Under the pieces are notes generated by a model. It made no database searches. It was not told the DNA's origin and was given only the letters and a program-made list of their open reading frames with translations. Below, piece by piece: positions 12,409 through 19,464 of a DNA stretch of 22,101 nucleotides. Positions within the stretch are counted from its first letter, which is position 1, and each line of letters starts with the position of its first letter. The position numbers and the translations under genes are program-made. The DNA comes from a virus, in the IMG/VR virus record IMGVR_UViG_3300021180_000052, positions 1-22,101 of that record; one strand, written 5' to 3'.

Positions 12409-15400
12409 ATGGTTGACGATCTCGGCGACTACGACATCCAGCCGGTCGATGGAAATCCATTCGGCTCGATGGCGTCGTCGCCGAACGACTATGATGTCTC
12501 GCCGGTAGATCACGACCCCTTCTCCAGCGCGCCGCCGACGATCGCGGGGCACGTCGCGGCGTCGCCGGACCCCAGCCAGCCGATGACGGCGAAGTATATC
12601 GCCGCCCGTTCCCAGGAATCAGCGAACCCGTACACGCCGCCTCTCTTCGATCGCGCGGGCAACTATGTTTCCGAGACCGCGCAGCGCTATGGCGTGCCAA
12701 CCCAAGGCGCTGAGCGCATGGGCTCGGCCACGAGCACCGGCCTGGAGGCGGCGTCCTATGCGCCAATCGTCGGCGCGCCGCTGACGGCGGCCGAGGGGGT
12801 CGACGCCTACAGCCGAGGCGATATGGCGGGCGCGGCGGCTTCAGGCTTCGGCACGCTCGCCAGCTTCTTCGGTCCATGGGCCAAGACGGCCGATCTCGGC
12901 GCGATGAAGATGGCGCAGAAGATGGCCAGGAAGGGCGCGCCGGCCGAGGACATCATCGGCAAAACGGGCTGGTTCCAAGGCCCGGAAGGCCTGTGGCGGT
13001 TCGAGCGGCCGGATGAGGGCGCGACCTTCACCGGCCAGGGGAATTTCAGCCGAAACCTTACGCTGGGCGACGTCTACCAGAACCCCGAGCAGTACGCCGC
13101 CTATCCGAACTTGGCGAAGTCTCCGGTGGAGATGCTGGACCCGGAATATGCCGACCGAATGGGGATGCTGGGCGGCTTCGCGCCAACCAAATTTCCGCGC
13201 GTTGGAGCGCCTGGAAAGTTTTTGTTCCGCCACGACATGCCCACTGATTCGACGGTCCCGATCCACGAAACGACGCATGCAATTCAAGACATCGAGGGCT
13301 TCGCTCCCGGCGGCTCGAACCTCAATCCGATGCAAGTCCTGTCGACGAAATCGGCGCAGCCGTTCTTCAACAAGCGGCTCGACCGATCTTTAGAGCCGAT
13401 GGGGTACAACGATTATCTGCGGGACAGCGTCAACGCCGCTCGCGCGGGGCAGAAGGGAGTTCCGATCGCAAGCCGCGATGACGTCGCGGAGATGGAGCAC
13501 TTCAAAGGCTTGGTCCGCGCCGGCCAGGAGCAGATCCCCGGTGGGGCGGCCGAAGAGGCTGCATGGCAGGCAGGCACGGACTGGTATACCCATCAGGCCG
13601 GCGAGGCCGAGGCGCGGAACGCGGCGTTCCGCGCCGGCAATCCGCTTATCGCGAAGGCCTTTCACCCATGGGAGACATCCGACGTCCCGTGGGATGAGCT
13701 GATGCTGCCGCCGTACCGGGGGAGCGGCGGCCGGGTCGGGTTCGATGACGGCGGCGGCGCGGGCGGCGGTCCTGTGCAGCTCAACGCGGACTTGCGGCGG
13801 CGTCTCGCGATGATCACTCAGCCTCGCCACGGGCTCGCCGATGGCGGAGACCCCGATGCCGCTGGGTTCGCCGCGCTCGACAAGATGGTGCAGGACGATC
13901 GCGCCACCCAGCCGCCGGACCAGCCGGCCGCTCCAACTCCGGCCGCGCCGCAAACTTGGTACGGGAGGTGGGGCCAGACGCTCGGGGACGAGCTTAGCTC
14001 TGTGGGGCCCGCAGTCAGCGCGGCGACGGAAGGCCTCGGGAAGTTTGGAGCCAGCGTCGCCGCCAACCCGGTGGGCTATGGCCCGTTGAGCTTCCGCACC
14101 ATGAGCCCAGAGAGCGAGGCCTCGCTCGGCCGCGATTTCACTGGGATGCTCGACTCGCCGATGCTCGGCGAGGTGGCTGGTATGCCTCGGGCGCCGGAGG
14201 CGGCGGCGACGCGCGTTGGGGCGACGGGCTCGGACGTCTCGGCTGGCGCGTCCGCGTCTCGCGCGCTGATCATGGACATCAATGGCGTCAAACGTCACAT
14301 CGACCCCGAGTTCCCCGAGAGTCGCGTCGGAACCGCAGTCCCGTGGAAGGAGGACGCAAACGCTCCGATCGATGCCGAACAGGCCGCCCATGCGAACAAC
14401 GACGCGCATGTCGGCATGGAGTTGGCGGATACAGTGCCGAGCTATGGCAAATCCGTCGCCAACATGGTCCGCAACGGCAGGATTCCCTACGTCAAGGTGG
14501 CGCCAGGGGCGAGCGACGCGGCGGTGCAAGAAGCGCTAATCGAGCACATGAAGGACAATCTCCTCGGCCTCTACAGCCGAGTAAGCGGCGCGGTGCGCAG
14601 TGGGTCGAAGCTTTGGTACGAGGGCGCGAATAGCCGATCGCAGGGCATCGCTCAGACCCACGATATTCCGCACGAGAACGCGGCCGGCGTTGTCGCGGCG
14701 ATGTCGCCGCAGAAAGACTGGGACCAGAACGTCGCGCTTGCGGACTGGGTGGCTCACACCGCTGGCACGACGGACCCCAGCGCCACGATGAGCCCTGCGA
14801 TGACCGACTGGGTCAATAAATACGCTCTCCGCAAGGATTCGGAGCGCGTCGTGACCGACCCGACAACTGGCAAGGAGACGCGGTTCAACGCGCGAACTGG
14901 CGAGCAGATGGCGCCCAATTCAGTCAGCCGGGAGGACGTTCAAAGGCAACTCGCCGAGGTCAATGGAGTGCCATGGGGTCAGATGGACCCGGACCAGAAG
15001 GCCTTCTACACCCGCGCCTATTACGAGGCGCATGGGCCGCCTGATCATCTGATCGCGACCGATGACCAGACCGGCGCCCAATCGCACTGGATCGATGAAA
15101 AGGGCGACCGCAAGTACGGCTATTACATCAACAATCCCGACGGCACTCACGACGGCGTGCTCGCCCGTTACGGGGATGAGTTCCCCAACAAAAAGGGCCA
15201 GCCAATCCCAGTCTCGTGGGGATCGACCGGCGAAGTCTCGAACGCCATTAAGGCGTTTGGCGCGAACAGCATGAGCGACATTTCAGAGGCGCTCGGCGGT
15301 GGCCATAAGGTGCGCTCGTTCTTCAACAACATCATCGCGCCATGGTCGCGGAAGGGCGATGTCACGAGCGATACGCACGCGGTGGCGGCGGCCCTCTTAC

Positions 15401-15777
15401 GCCCGCTTGGGGCGGGCTCGCCCGAGGCCGCGTCTGGCATGGGGGCGGCCTCCCCCGGCAATGCTGAAACTGGGCTCAATGGATTTTATCCGCACGTCGC
15501 CGAGGCCTATCGCAGGGCGGCCAGGGACGCGGGGGTTCTGCCGCGCGAGCTGCAATCGATCACCTGGGAGGCGCTTCGCGGTCTGTGGTCAGCGAGAGAG
15601 AAGAGCGCCAAATCGAACGTGAGGACGGGCTTTACGTCTCAAACCGACATAACCAACGGCATCTGGCAGCGTTACCACAACAACCAGATGACGATGGAGG
15701 ATGCCCACAACGCGATTCTAGGTCCGCAGGGCGAGCGGATCGATCCGCCGCGCTGGTTCAATACCTTCCGGCCCTAG
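12409..15777 (+). CDS. Large polyvalent (ejection-type) protein with an HExxH motif
   Basis: 1122 aa starting on the base after the previous stop. The last 90 residues (from about 1033: AYRRAARDAGVLPRELQSIT, then WEALRGL, ending RIDPPRWFNTF) look like the conserved C-terminal domain of phage polyvalent proteins, which I recall as the DUF7178 type. Near residues 286-290 lies HETTHAIQ, an HExxH zinc-metallopeptidase signature inside a predicted folded region (about 190-430). Gly-rich linkers (GGRVGFDDGGGAGGG) split the modules. A middle domain (about 640-990) contains AAMSPQKDWDQNVALADW. Polyvalent proteins are packaged and injected with phage DNA to modify the host cell. Protease activity is unproven and the third zinc ligand is not identified. 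It converges with a minus-strand gene, the stops overlapping at 15774-15777. Confidence 0.8.
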   Translation: MVDDLGDYDIQPVDGNPFGSMASSPNDYDVSPVDHDPFSSAPPTIAGHVAASPDPSQPMTAKYIAARSQESANPYTPPLFDRAGNYVSETAQRYGVPTQGAERMGSATSTGLEAASYAPIVGAPLTAAEGVDAYSRGDMAGAAASGFGTLASFFGPWAKTADLGAMKMAQKMARKGAPAEDIIGKTGWFQGPEGLWRFERPDEGATFTGQGNFSRNLTLGDVYQNPEQYAAYPNLAKSPVEMLDPEYADRMGMLGGFAPTKFPRVGAPGKFLFRHDMPTDSTVPIHETTHAIQDIEGFAPGGSNLNPMQVLSTKSAQPFFNKRLDRSLEPMGYNDYLRDSVNAARAGQKGVPIASRDDVAEMEHFKGLVRAGQEQIPGGAAEEAAWQAGTDWYTHQAGEAEARNAAFRAGNPLIAKAFHPWETSDVPWDELMLPPYRGSGGRVGFDDGGGAGGGPVQLNADLRRRLAMITQPRHGLADGGDPDAAGFAALDKMVQDDRATQPPDQPAAPTPAAPQTWYGRWGQTLGDELSSVGPAVSAATEGLGKFGASVAANPVGYGPLSFRTMSPESEASLGRDFTGMLDSPMLGEVAGMPRAPEAAATRVGATGSDVSAGASASRALIMDINGVKRHIDPEFPESRVGTAVPWKEDANAPIDAEQAAHANNDAHVGMELADTVPSYGKSVANMVRNGRIPYVKVAPGASDAAVQEALIEHMKDNLLGLYSRVSGAVRSGSKLWYEGANSRSQGIAQTHDIPHENAAGVVAAMSPQKDWDQNVALADWVAHTAGTTDPSATMSPAMTDWVNKYALRKDSERVVTDPTTGKETRFNARTGEQMAPNSVSREDVQRQLAEVNGVPWGQMDPDQKAFYTRAYYEAHGPPDHLIATDDQTGAQSHWIDEKGDRKYGYYINNPDGTHDGVLARYGDEFPNKKGQPIPVSWGSTGEVSNAIKAFGANSMSDISEALGGGHKVRSFFNNIIAPWSRKGDVTSDTHAVAAALLRPLGAGSPEAASGMGAASPGNAETGLNGFYPHVAEAYRRAARDAGVLPRELQSITWEALRGLWSAREKSAKSNVRTGFTSQTDITNGIWQRYHNNQMTMEDAHNAILGPQGERIDPPRWFNTFRP

Positions 15778-15980
15778 CCTCGCTTGCGGAAGGGCGGCGG
15801 CATCATGTCCTCGACCTCCGGCGGCACTTGATCCGGAACGTCATCGAACACGTAATTGCGCCGCAGCCACCTCTCGCGCGTGAGCGGCTCGCCGCTCTTA
15901 AGCATGCCACGGACGTGCGGGCTCGTTCTCGCCCATTGCTGCCAGTTCGGATGATCTCTTGGGGGGAGCTGCTTTGCCAT
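15774..15980 (-). CDS. Hypothetical 68-aa protein, second gene of a minus-strand cassette
   Basis: ATG 15980 is preceded by AGAGAGTCGAACG, sharing GAGTCGAA with other accessory genes here. The product MAKQLPPRDHPNWQQWARTS, then HVRGMLKSGEPLTRERWLRR, ends in a Pro-rich acidic and basic tail (VPPEVEDMMPPPFRKRG). The start lies 11 bases after the stop of the upstream gene, so they form a two-gene operon against the direction of the late genes. Function unknown. Confidence 0.72.
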   Translation of the reverse strand: MAKQLPPRDHPNWQQWARTSPHVRGMLKSGEPLTRERWLRRNYVFDDVPDQVPPEVEDMMPPPFRKRG

Positions 15981-15991
15981 CGTTCGACTCT

Positions 15992-16174
15992 CTATTTCCG
16001 CGCCGTTTTATCTTCTGGCAACGAGGCGAGCAGCCGTCGATGGCGCTCATATTCGGCGAGCCCCACGGCGAGATCGGGGTGCCGCGCTGCCCGAATGGCT
16101 TGCATCTTTGAGGCAAACCGAACCGGACCATTTCGCTCGCCATGTTTGGCGATGTCCTGCGTAAGCGTGCTCAT
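15992..16174 (-). CDS. Hypothetical 60-aa protein, first gene of a minus-strand cassette
   Basis: I choose ATG 16174 because AGGAGTCGAA stands directly before it; the open frame extends upstream through the promoter and operator, which are non-coding. The product is MSTLTQDIAKHGERNGPVRF, then ASKMQAIRAARHPDLAVGLA, then a charged helix and tail. No family recognised. Its promoter and leader nearly copy those of the 5947 gene, implying common control. The cassette looks like a moron inserted between two late genes. Confidence 0.75.
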   Translation of the reverse strand: MSTLTQDIAKHGERNGPVRFASKMQAIRAARHPDLAVGLAEYERHRRLLASLPEDKTARK

Positions 16175-16183
16175 TTCGACTCC

Positions 16184-16204
16184 TATTTGCACCAACTGCA
16201 AATA
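16184..16204. promoter_or_regulatory. Perfect 21-bp operator palindrome TATTTGCA-N5-TGCAAATA
   Basis: TATTTGCA (16184-16191) and TGCAAATA (16197-16204) are perfect inverted arms with spacer CCAAC. The site overlaps the -10 box and the expected start point of the leftward promoter, the position expected of a repressor operator. Its TTGCA-N5-TGCAA core matches both sites at 3336-3366. Confidence 0.75.
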
Positions 16205-16229
16205 TAGAAAGGCTTTCGCGCAATTGCAA
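16201..16229 (-). promoter_or_regulatory. Sigma-70-type promoter of the minus-strand cassette
   Basis: On the minus strand TTGCAA (16229-16224), exactly 17 bases, then TATATT (16206-16201) stand about 27 bases before ATG 16174. The arrangement matches the promoter at 5982-6010. Just to the right, the leader of the + strand gene at 16283 has a small GACCC/GGGTC stem that includes part of its ribosome binding site. Confidence 0.7.
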
Positions 16230-16282
16230 TCGGCGCCATAAATCGCCGCGTTGAAAGGCTGGACCCCAAAGAGGGTCAAGCC

Positions 16283-17245
16283 ATGGGCGAACACTCACAG
16301 AAGGCCTTCACGACCGACAAACTCAAGAAGTTTGAGGTCTCAGGCAAAAACGGCGGCTCCGGCAACGGAGACAAGGGCGCTTCGGCGGACGATTATGGGC
16401 GGAAAGCCGCCCGCACGAGCGATTCTTCTGCGTTCGCTGCTGGCGGAGCCGCGAAGGCGCCGTCGCTCGGTCGCGCCGGTCGCGCCAATGGCGGCCGGAC
16501 GCGCGACATTTCCAAGCTCACCGATTCCGGCCCGAAGGGCTACGGCGATCGGCCGCTGATCCGCGCCAAGGGCGGCCGGATTGGCAGGCAGCTCGGCGGC
16601 GCGTTGCCCCCAGGCGCTGCCGGGACGCCCCCAGGCCTGACCACGCCGCCCCCCGCCGGCCAGCTCCCTGGACTACCGGGCCTGGGCCGCAAGAAGGGCG
16701 GCCGAGTCGGCCGCGATGCGGGTGGACCTGTCGAGCGCACCCGTGGGTATTCGGCGCCGGACGATAAGTGGGATGATACGACCAAGCAGTGGGCGGACGA
16801 TCAGATGTCCGCCGCCCATGATTTCGATGCTGGCCAACGCGCCAAGGGCGGTCGAGTGGGCCGCGCGCACGGCGGCAAGGCCAAGGGCGCCAAAGGGAAG
16901 ACCGTCGTCAACGTCATCGTCGGCGGCGACAAGGGCCAGCAGCCACCCCCGACTCCGCCCATCATGCCGCACCCCATGGTGCCGCCTCCACCTCCGCCGC
17001 CGCCGCAGCAGGGCATGCCGCCTATGCCGCCTCCTGGCGGGATGCCTCCAGGCGCTGGCATGCCGCCGCCCCCGCCGAGACCGCCCATGCCGCCTCCGGG
17101 TGGCATGCCGCCGGGGATGCCGCCTCCAGGCATGGGCCGCGCGCACGGCGGCCGGATCTCCGAGAAGTTCGGTGCGGGCTCCGGCCGAGGTCGGATGGAG
17201 AAGACCAAGCGCCAGGGTCACGGGAAAGTGAAGCTAGCCGAATGA
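16283..17245 (+). CDS. Gly/Arg-repeat and proline-rich 320-aa protein
   Basis: ATG 16283 follows GAGGGTCAAGCC. The protein is mostly low complexity. It has repeated basic motifs of the form GGRxGR or GGR (AKGGRIGRQLGG, KKGGRVGRDAGG, AKGGRVGRAHGGK, RAHGGRISEKFG) spaced by Pro-rich linkers. One long Pro/Met/Gly segment (residues about 230-290) includes a run of eight prolines. Near residue 55 lies GGAAKAPSLGR, also found at the end of the 75-aa protein at 7806. It may be a virion or scaffold-associated DNA-binding protein, possibly co-packaged; that is inference. The TGA overlaps ATG 17242. Confidence 0.75.
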   Translation: MGEHSQKAFTTDKLKKFEVSGKNGGSGNGDKGASADDYGRKAARTSDSSAFAAGGAAKAPSLGRAGRANGGRTRDISKLTDSGPKGYGDRPLIRAKGGRIGRQLGGALPPGAAGTPPGLTTPPPAGQLPGLPGLGRKKGGRVGRDAGGPVERTRGYSAPDDKWDDTTKQWADDQMSAAHDFDAGQRAKGGRVGRAHGGKAKGAKGKTVVNVIVGGDKGQQPPPTPPIMPHPMVPPPPPPPPQQGMPPMPPPGGMPPGAGMPPPPPRPPMPPPGGMPPGMPPPGMGRAHGGRISEKFGAGSGRGRMEKTKRQGHGKVKLAE

Positions 17246-17463
17246 GCACTTTTGGCGAGAAGGCAGTCGGCTTGGACTTCAATCCCAGCGGCGACAAGAC
17301 GGTGACGCAGCTCAAGCAGCTGTACGCGCAGATCATCGACATCTGCGACGCAGCGCGCACAGCTGGCCCCAAGGGCGAGAAGGCGCGGCTGTGGTCGATC
17401 GCCATTACCGAGGCGCAGGGCGCTCAAATGTGGGGAGTTAAGGCGGCCACATGGAAGGACTGA
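17242..17463 (+). CDS. Acb2/Tad1-family immune-signal sponge (anti-CBASS/anti-Thoeris)
   Basis: 73 aa, ATG 17242 overlapping the preceding stop. Residues 5-18 read GEKAVGLDFNPSGD, then a helix (VTQLKQLYAQIIDICDAA), then RLWSIAITEAQ and AQMWGVKAATW (61-71). This GEK-VG--FNPSG ... A-MW-VKA-TW pattern is, to my knowledge, that of the Acb2/Tad1 helical-hairpin family (listed as DUF7681). Family members assemble as multimers that bind cyclic nucleotides or cADPR-type signals, blocking CBASS or Thoeris defence. Length and motif placement fit a complete protein. Membership is by pattern recognition from memory; which signal this one binds cannot be read here. Its end overlaps the next gene by 13 bases. 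Confidence 0.85.
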   Translation: MSTFGEKAVGLDFNPSGDKTVTQLKQLYAQIIDICDAARTAGPKGEKARLWSIAITEAQGAQMWGVKAATWKD

Positions 17464-17771
17464 AGCTTGAGACGGCCGAGGGGCGGAGAAAGGTCTTTGA
17501 GATGATGGATGCAGGCCTCCCTACCGGCGAGAGCAAAACGCGGACCGAGCTGGGCGATCGATTCCGTGAGTTCGCGGCGCTCTGTGACGACAATCCGCAA
17601 TTCGTGGCGGCGGGCATCATCGCGCGGCCGAAGGAGACCATCGTCGCGACGTTCGTCGAGACCCAAGAAAGGGACGTCGAGATCGTCGCGAGGGGTCTCT
17701 ATCACGCCTGCCAAGAGCTGCCGGAAAACCCCGGCTATTTCGCCGCCGATGGCGAGACGAGGTACGGCTGA
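17451..17771 (+). CDS. Hypothetical 106-aa protein after the Acb2/Tad1-like gene
   Basis: ATG 17451 lies inside the end of the previous gene, so coupling is likely. The product is acidic and mostly helical (MEGLKLETAEGRRKVFEMMD, then TELGDRFREFAALCDDNPQF, then VATFVETQERDVEIVARGLY). No catalytic motif is visible. Its position beside a counter-defence gene makes it worth testing as another accessory factor, though a structural role is equally possible. Confidence 0.75.
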   Translation: MEGLKLETAEGRRKVFEMMDAGLPTGESKTRTELGDRFREFAALCDDNPQFVAAGIIARPKETIVATFVETQERDVEIVARGLYHACQELPENPGYFAADGETRYG

Positions 17772-17995
17772 TGGACGCGATGTCGATCTTCGTCGCGAAG
17801 AAGCTGACCGAGCGCATCGAGGCCAAGCAGAAGGAAATGCTGCGCCCGCTGATCAACGGCGCGGCGGCTGACTTCCCCGACTACAAAAAGCGCGCCGGAT
17901 ATCTGGAAGCGCTCGGCCATGTCCTCGAATGGATCGAGCAAATCGACAACGAAGAAGACACAGACGGAAGAGGTCCGCTTGCCCGCGCATCATAG
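17771..17995 (+). CDS. Hypothetical 74-aa helical protein
   Basis: ATG 17771 shares a base with the previous TGA. The product (VAKKLTERIEAKQKEMLRPL, then KKRAGYLEALGHVLEWIEQI) is two charged helices with a short acidic tail. The pattern is common among small phage proteins near head genes. The 3' end overlaps the GroES-like gene. Confidence 0.72.
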   Translation: MDAMSIFVAKKLTERIEAKQKEMLRPLINGAAADFPDYKKRAGYLEALGHVLEWIEQIDNEEDTDGRGPLARAS

Positions 17996-18386
17996 AATCG
18001 TAACCCTCCATCTTGAGGATCCCCGAGACGTCATTTGGAACAGTTGCGGCGACGATCTCGAAAAGGTCGAGCCGTTTAACCAGCAAGTCCTCATCGCGAC
18101 CTACATCCGGCCGGCGACGCGCACCGCGAGCGGCCTGGAGATCGCCGAGGAGGCGGTCGACGAGGACCGCTACCAGGGCAAGGTCGGGATGGTTTTGAAG
18201 AAGGGGCCGCGTGCTTTCGTCGATGACGGCCCCGTCAAATTCTACGACCAGAACGTCGAGCCCGGTGATTGGGTGGTCTACCGGGCCTCGGACGGCCTCA
18301 AGGGCATGATCGGCTCTCGCGAGGTCCGGTTCATCGCCGACGTCTACATCCGAGGCAAGATCGATCACCCGGACGCATGGTTCTGA
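17979..18386 (+). CDS. GroES-like co-chaperonin-fold protein
   Basis: I favour TTG 17979, preceded by GAAGAGG at a normal distance; ATG 17919 in the same frame would overlap the upstream gene by 77 bases. From TTG the protein has 135 aa. It shows the Cpn10 layout: a first strand with VLIATYIRPATRTASGLEIA (functionally like the GroES start and mobile loop), YQGKVGMVLKKGP, then VEPGDWVVYRASDG, and a final VYIRGKIDHPDAWF. Phage GroES-like proteins can pair with host GroEL to fold capsid proteins. Placement just before scaffold and capsid genes fits that. The exact partner is inferred. Confidence 0.75.
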   Translation: MPAHHRIVTLHLEDPRDVIWNSCGDDLEKVEPFNQQVLIATYIRPATRTASGLEIAEEAVDEDRYQGKVGMVLKKGPRAFVDDGPVKFYDQNVEPGDWVVYRASDGLKGMIGSREVRFIADVYIRGKIDHPDAWF

Positions 18387-18387
18387 G

Positions 18388-19464
18388 ATGGCCAGAGTAA
18401 GCAGCGAACTGGAAGACCCCGAGCAGGCGACGCATTTCGGCGCGCTCATCGATGAGCCCGATGACGATCTGAGACCGGAAGAGCGGCTGGAGCCGAAAAC
18501 CGTCGTCGTTGGCGGCATCCCGGTCCGCAGCGGCGACAAGAAGCCGGAACCGGCGCCTCGCGTCGAGCCCGAGCTGCCGATGCGCGCCTCGCCGGAGCCA
18601 GAGCCGGAGGACGAAGGCGTTCTTGAGCTGAAGCGCCAGCTCGCCAACCAGCAGGCGGCCACGAACCGCGCCGCCCAGATCGCGCATCAGGAGCATCAGG
18701 CTCGCGTCCAGGCTGAGCGCGGTCTCACGCAGTCGAATGTGCAGATGGTCGATGCCGCGATCGAGTCGGCGAAGCGTGATTCCGAGCAGGCCAGAGCCTA
18801 TTTCCAGGGCGCGCTCGATCGCGGAGACCACAAGGGCGCCGCCGACGCCCAGATTCTTATTTCGGACGCGCGCGCCAACTTGTTACGGCTGATGGAAATG
18901 CGCGAGGGCGTCGTCGCCGAGGCGCAGCAGGGCCAGCCGCAGCAGCCGCAGCCCAGGCAAGGTCCGCAACCGCAGCGGCAGCAGCAATACGTTGATCCTG
19001 CACAGACGATGCAGGCCAACGTGCAGCGACTATCCGGTCATCTCGACCAGACAGGCTTCCCGAAGAGCGCCGAGTGGATCAGGAGCCACCCTGAGGCGGT
19101 CAGAGATCAGGCCGGGATCGATGGGATCGACGGCGCGCATCGCATCGCCGTGAACAGGTTCAAACTCATCCCCGAAACCGACGCCTACTTCGACAAAATT
19201 GAGGAGCTGCTTGGCGTGGGAGACGCACCGCAGATGACACAGACACGCCAGGGCCAGCGCCAGCTGAACCAGAGCCGGATGGCCGCGCCGGCTCGCGCGG
19301 AAGCGCCGAATCTGCGCACCGGCCGCCCTCGCGGCACGCCGGTCGCGCTCACGGCCCGCCAGCGTGAGCATGCGCGCGACGTCCTTGGCATGAGCGACGA
19401 CGAATACGCGGCCGAGCTGCTCGACGCGCAGTCGCGCGGCAAGATGTTGGGAGCCCGATCATGA
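18388..19464 (+). CDS. Probable capsid scaffolding protein
   Basis: 358 aa, starting one base after the previous stop. It is acidic at the N-terminus, then mostly Gln/Ala/Glu-rich helix likely to form coiled coils (about residues 75-185: LELKRQLANQQAATNRAAQI). A Gln/Pro linker (QQGQPQQPQPRQGPQPQRQQ) and a smaller C-terminal helical region with a basic tail follow. Composition, size and position shortly before decoration and capsid genes are those of scaffolds, which guide capsid assembly and then leave. No internal protease is seen nearby. Confidence 0.72.
   Translation: MARVSSELEDPEQATHFGALIDEPDDDLRPEERLEPKTVVVGGIPVRSGDKKPEPAPRVEPELPMRASPEPEPEDEGVLELKRQLANQQAATNRAAQIAHQEHQARVQAERGLTQSNVQMVDAAIESAKRDSEQARAYFQGALDRGDHKGAADAQILISDARANLLRLMEMREGVVAEAQQGQPQQPQPRQGPQPQRQQQYVDPAQTMQANVQRLSGHLDQTGFPKSAEWIRSHPEAVRDQAGIDGIDGAHRIAVNRFKLIPETDAYFDKIEELLGVGDAPQMTQTRQGQRQLNQSRMAAPARAEAPNLRTGRPRGTPVALTARQREHARDVLGMSDDEYAAELLDAQSRGKMLGARS

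Noticed and set aside
13390-14529. A 379-codon minus-strand frame within the polyvalent-protein gene
   Set aside because: High G+C DNA leaves the antisense frame open. The product is Arg-rich without motifs, and the + frame has recognisable domains.
15585-16241. A 218-codon + strand frame across the minus-strand cassette
   Set aside because: It covers the promoter and operator, overlaps the end of the polyvalent-protein gene and lacks a ribosome site. The minus-strand genes have good leaders.
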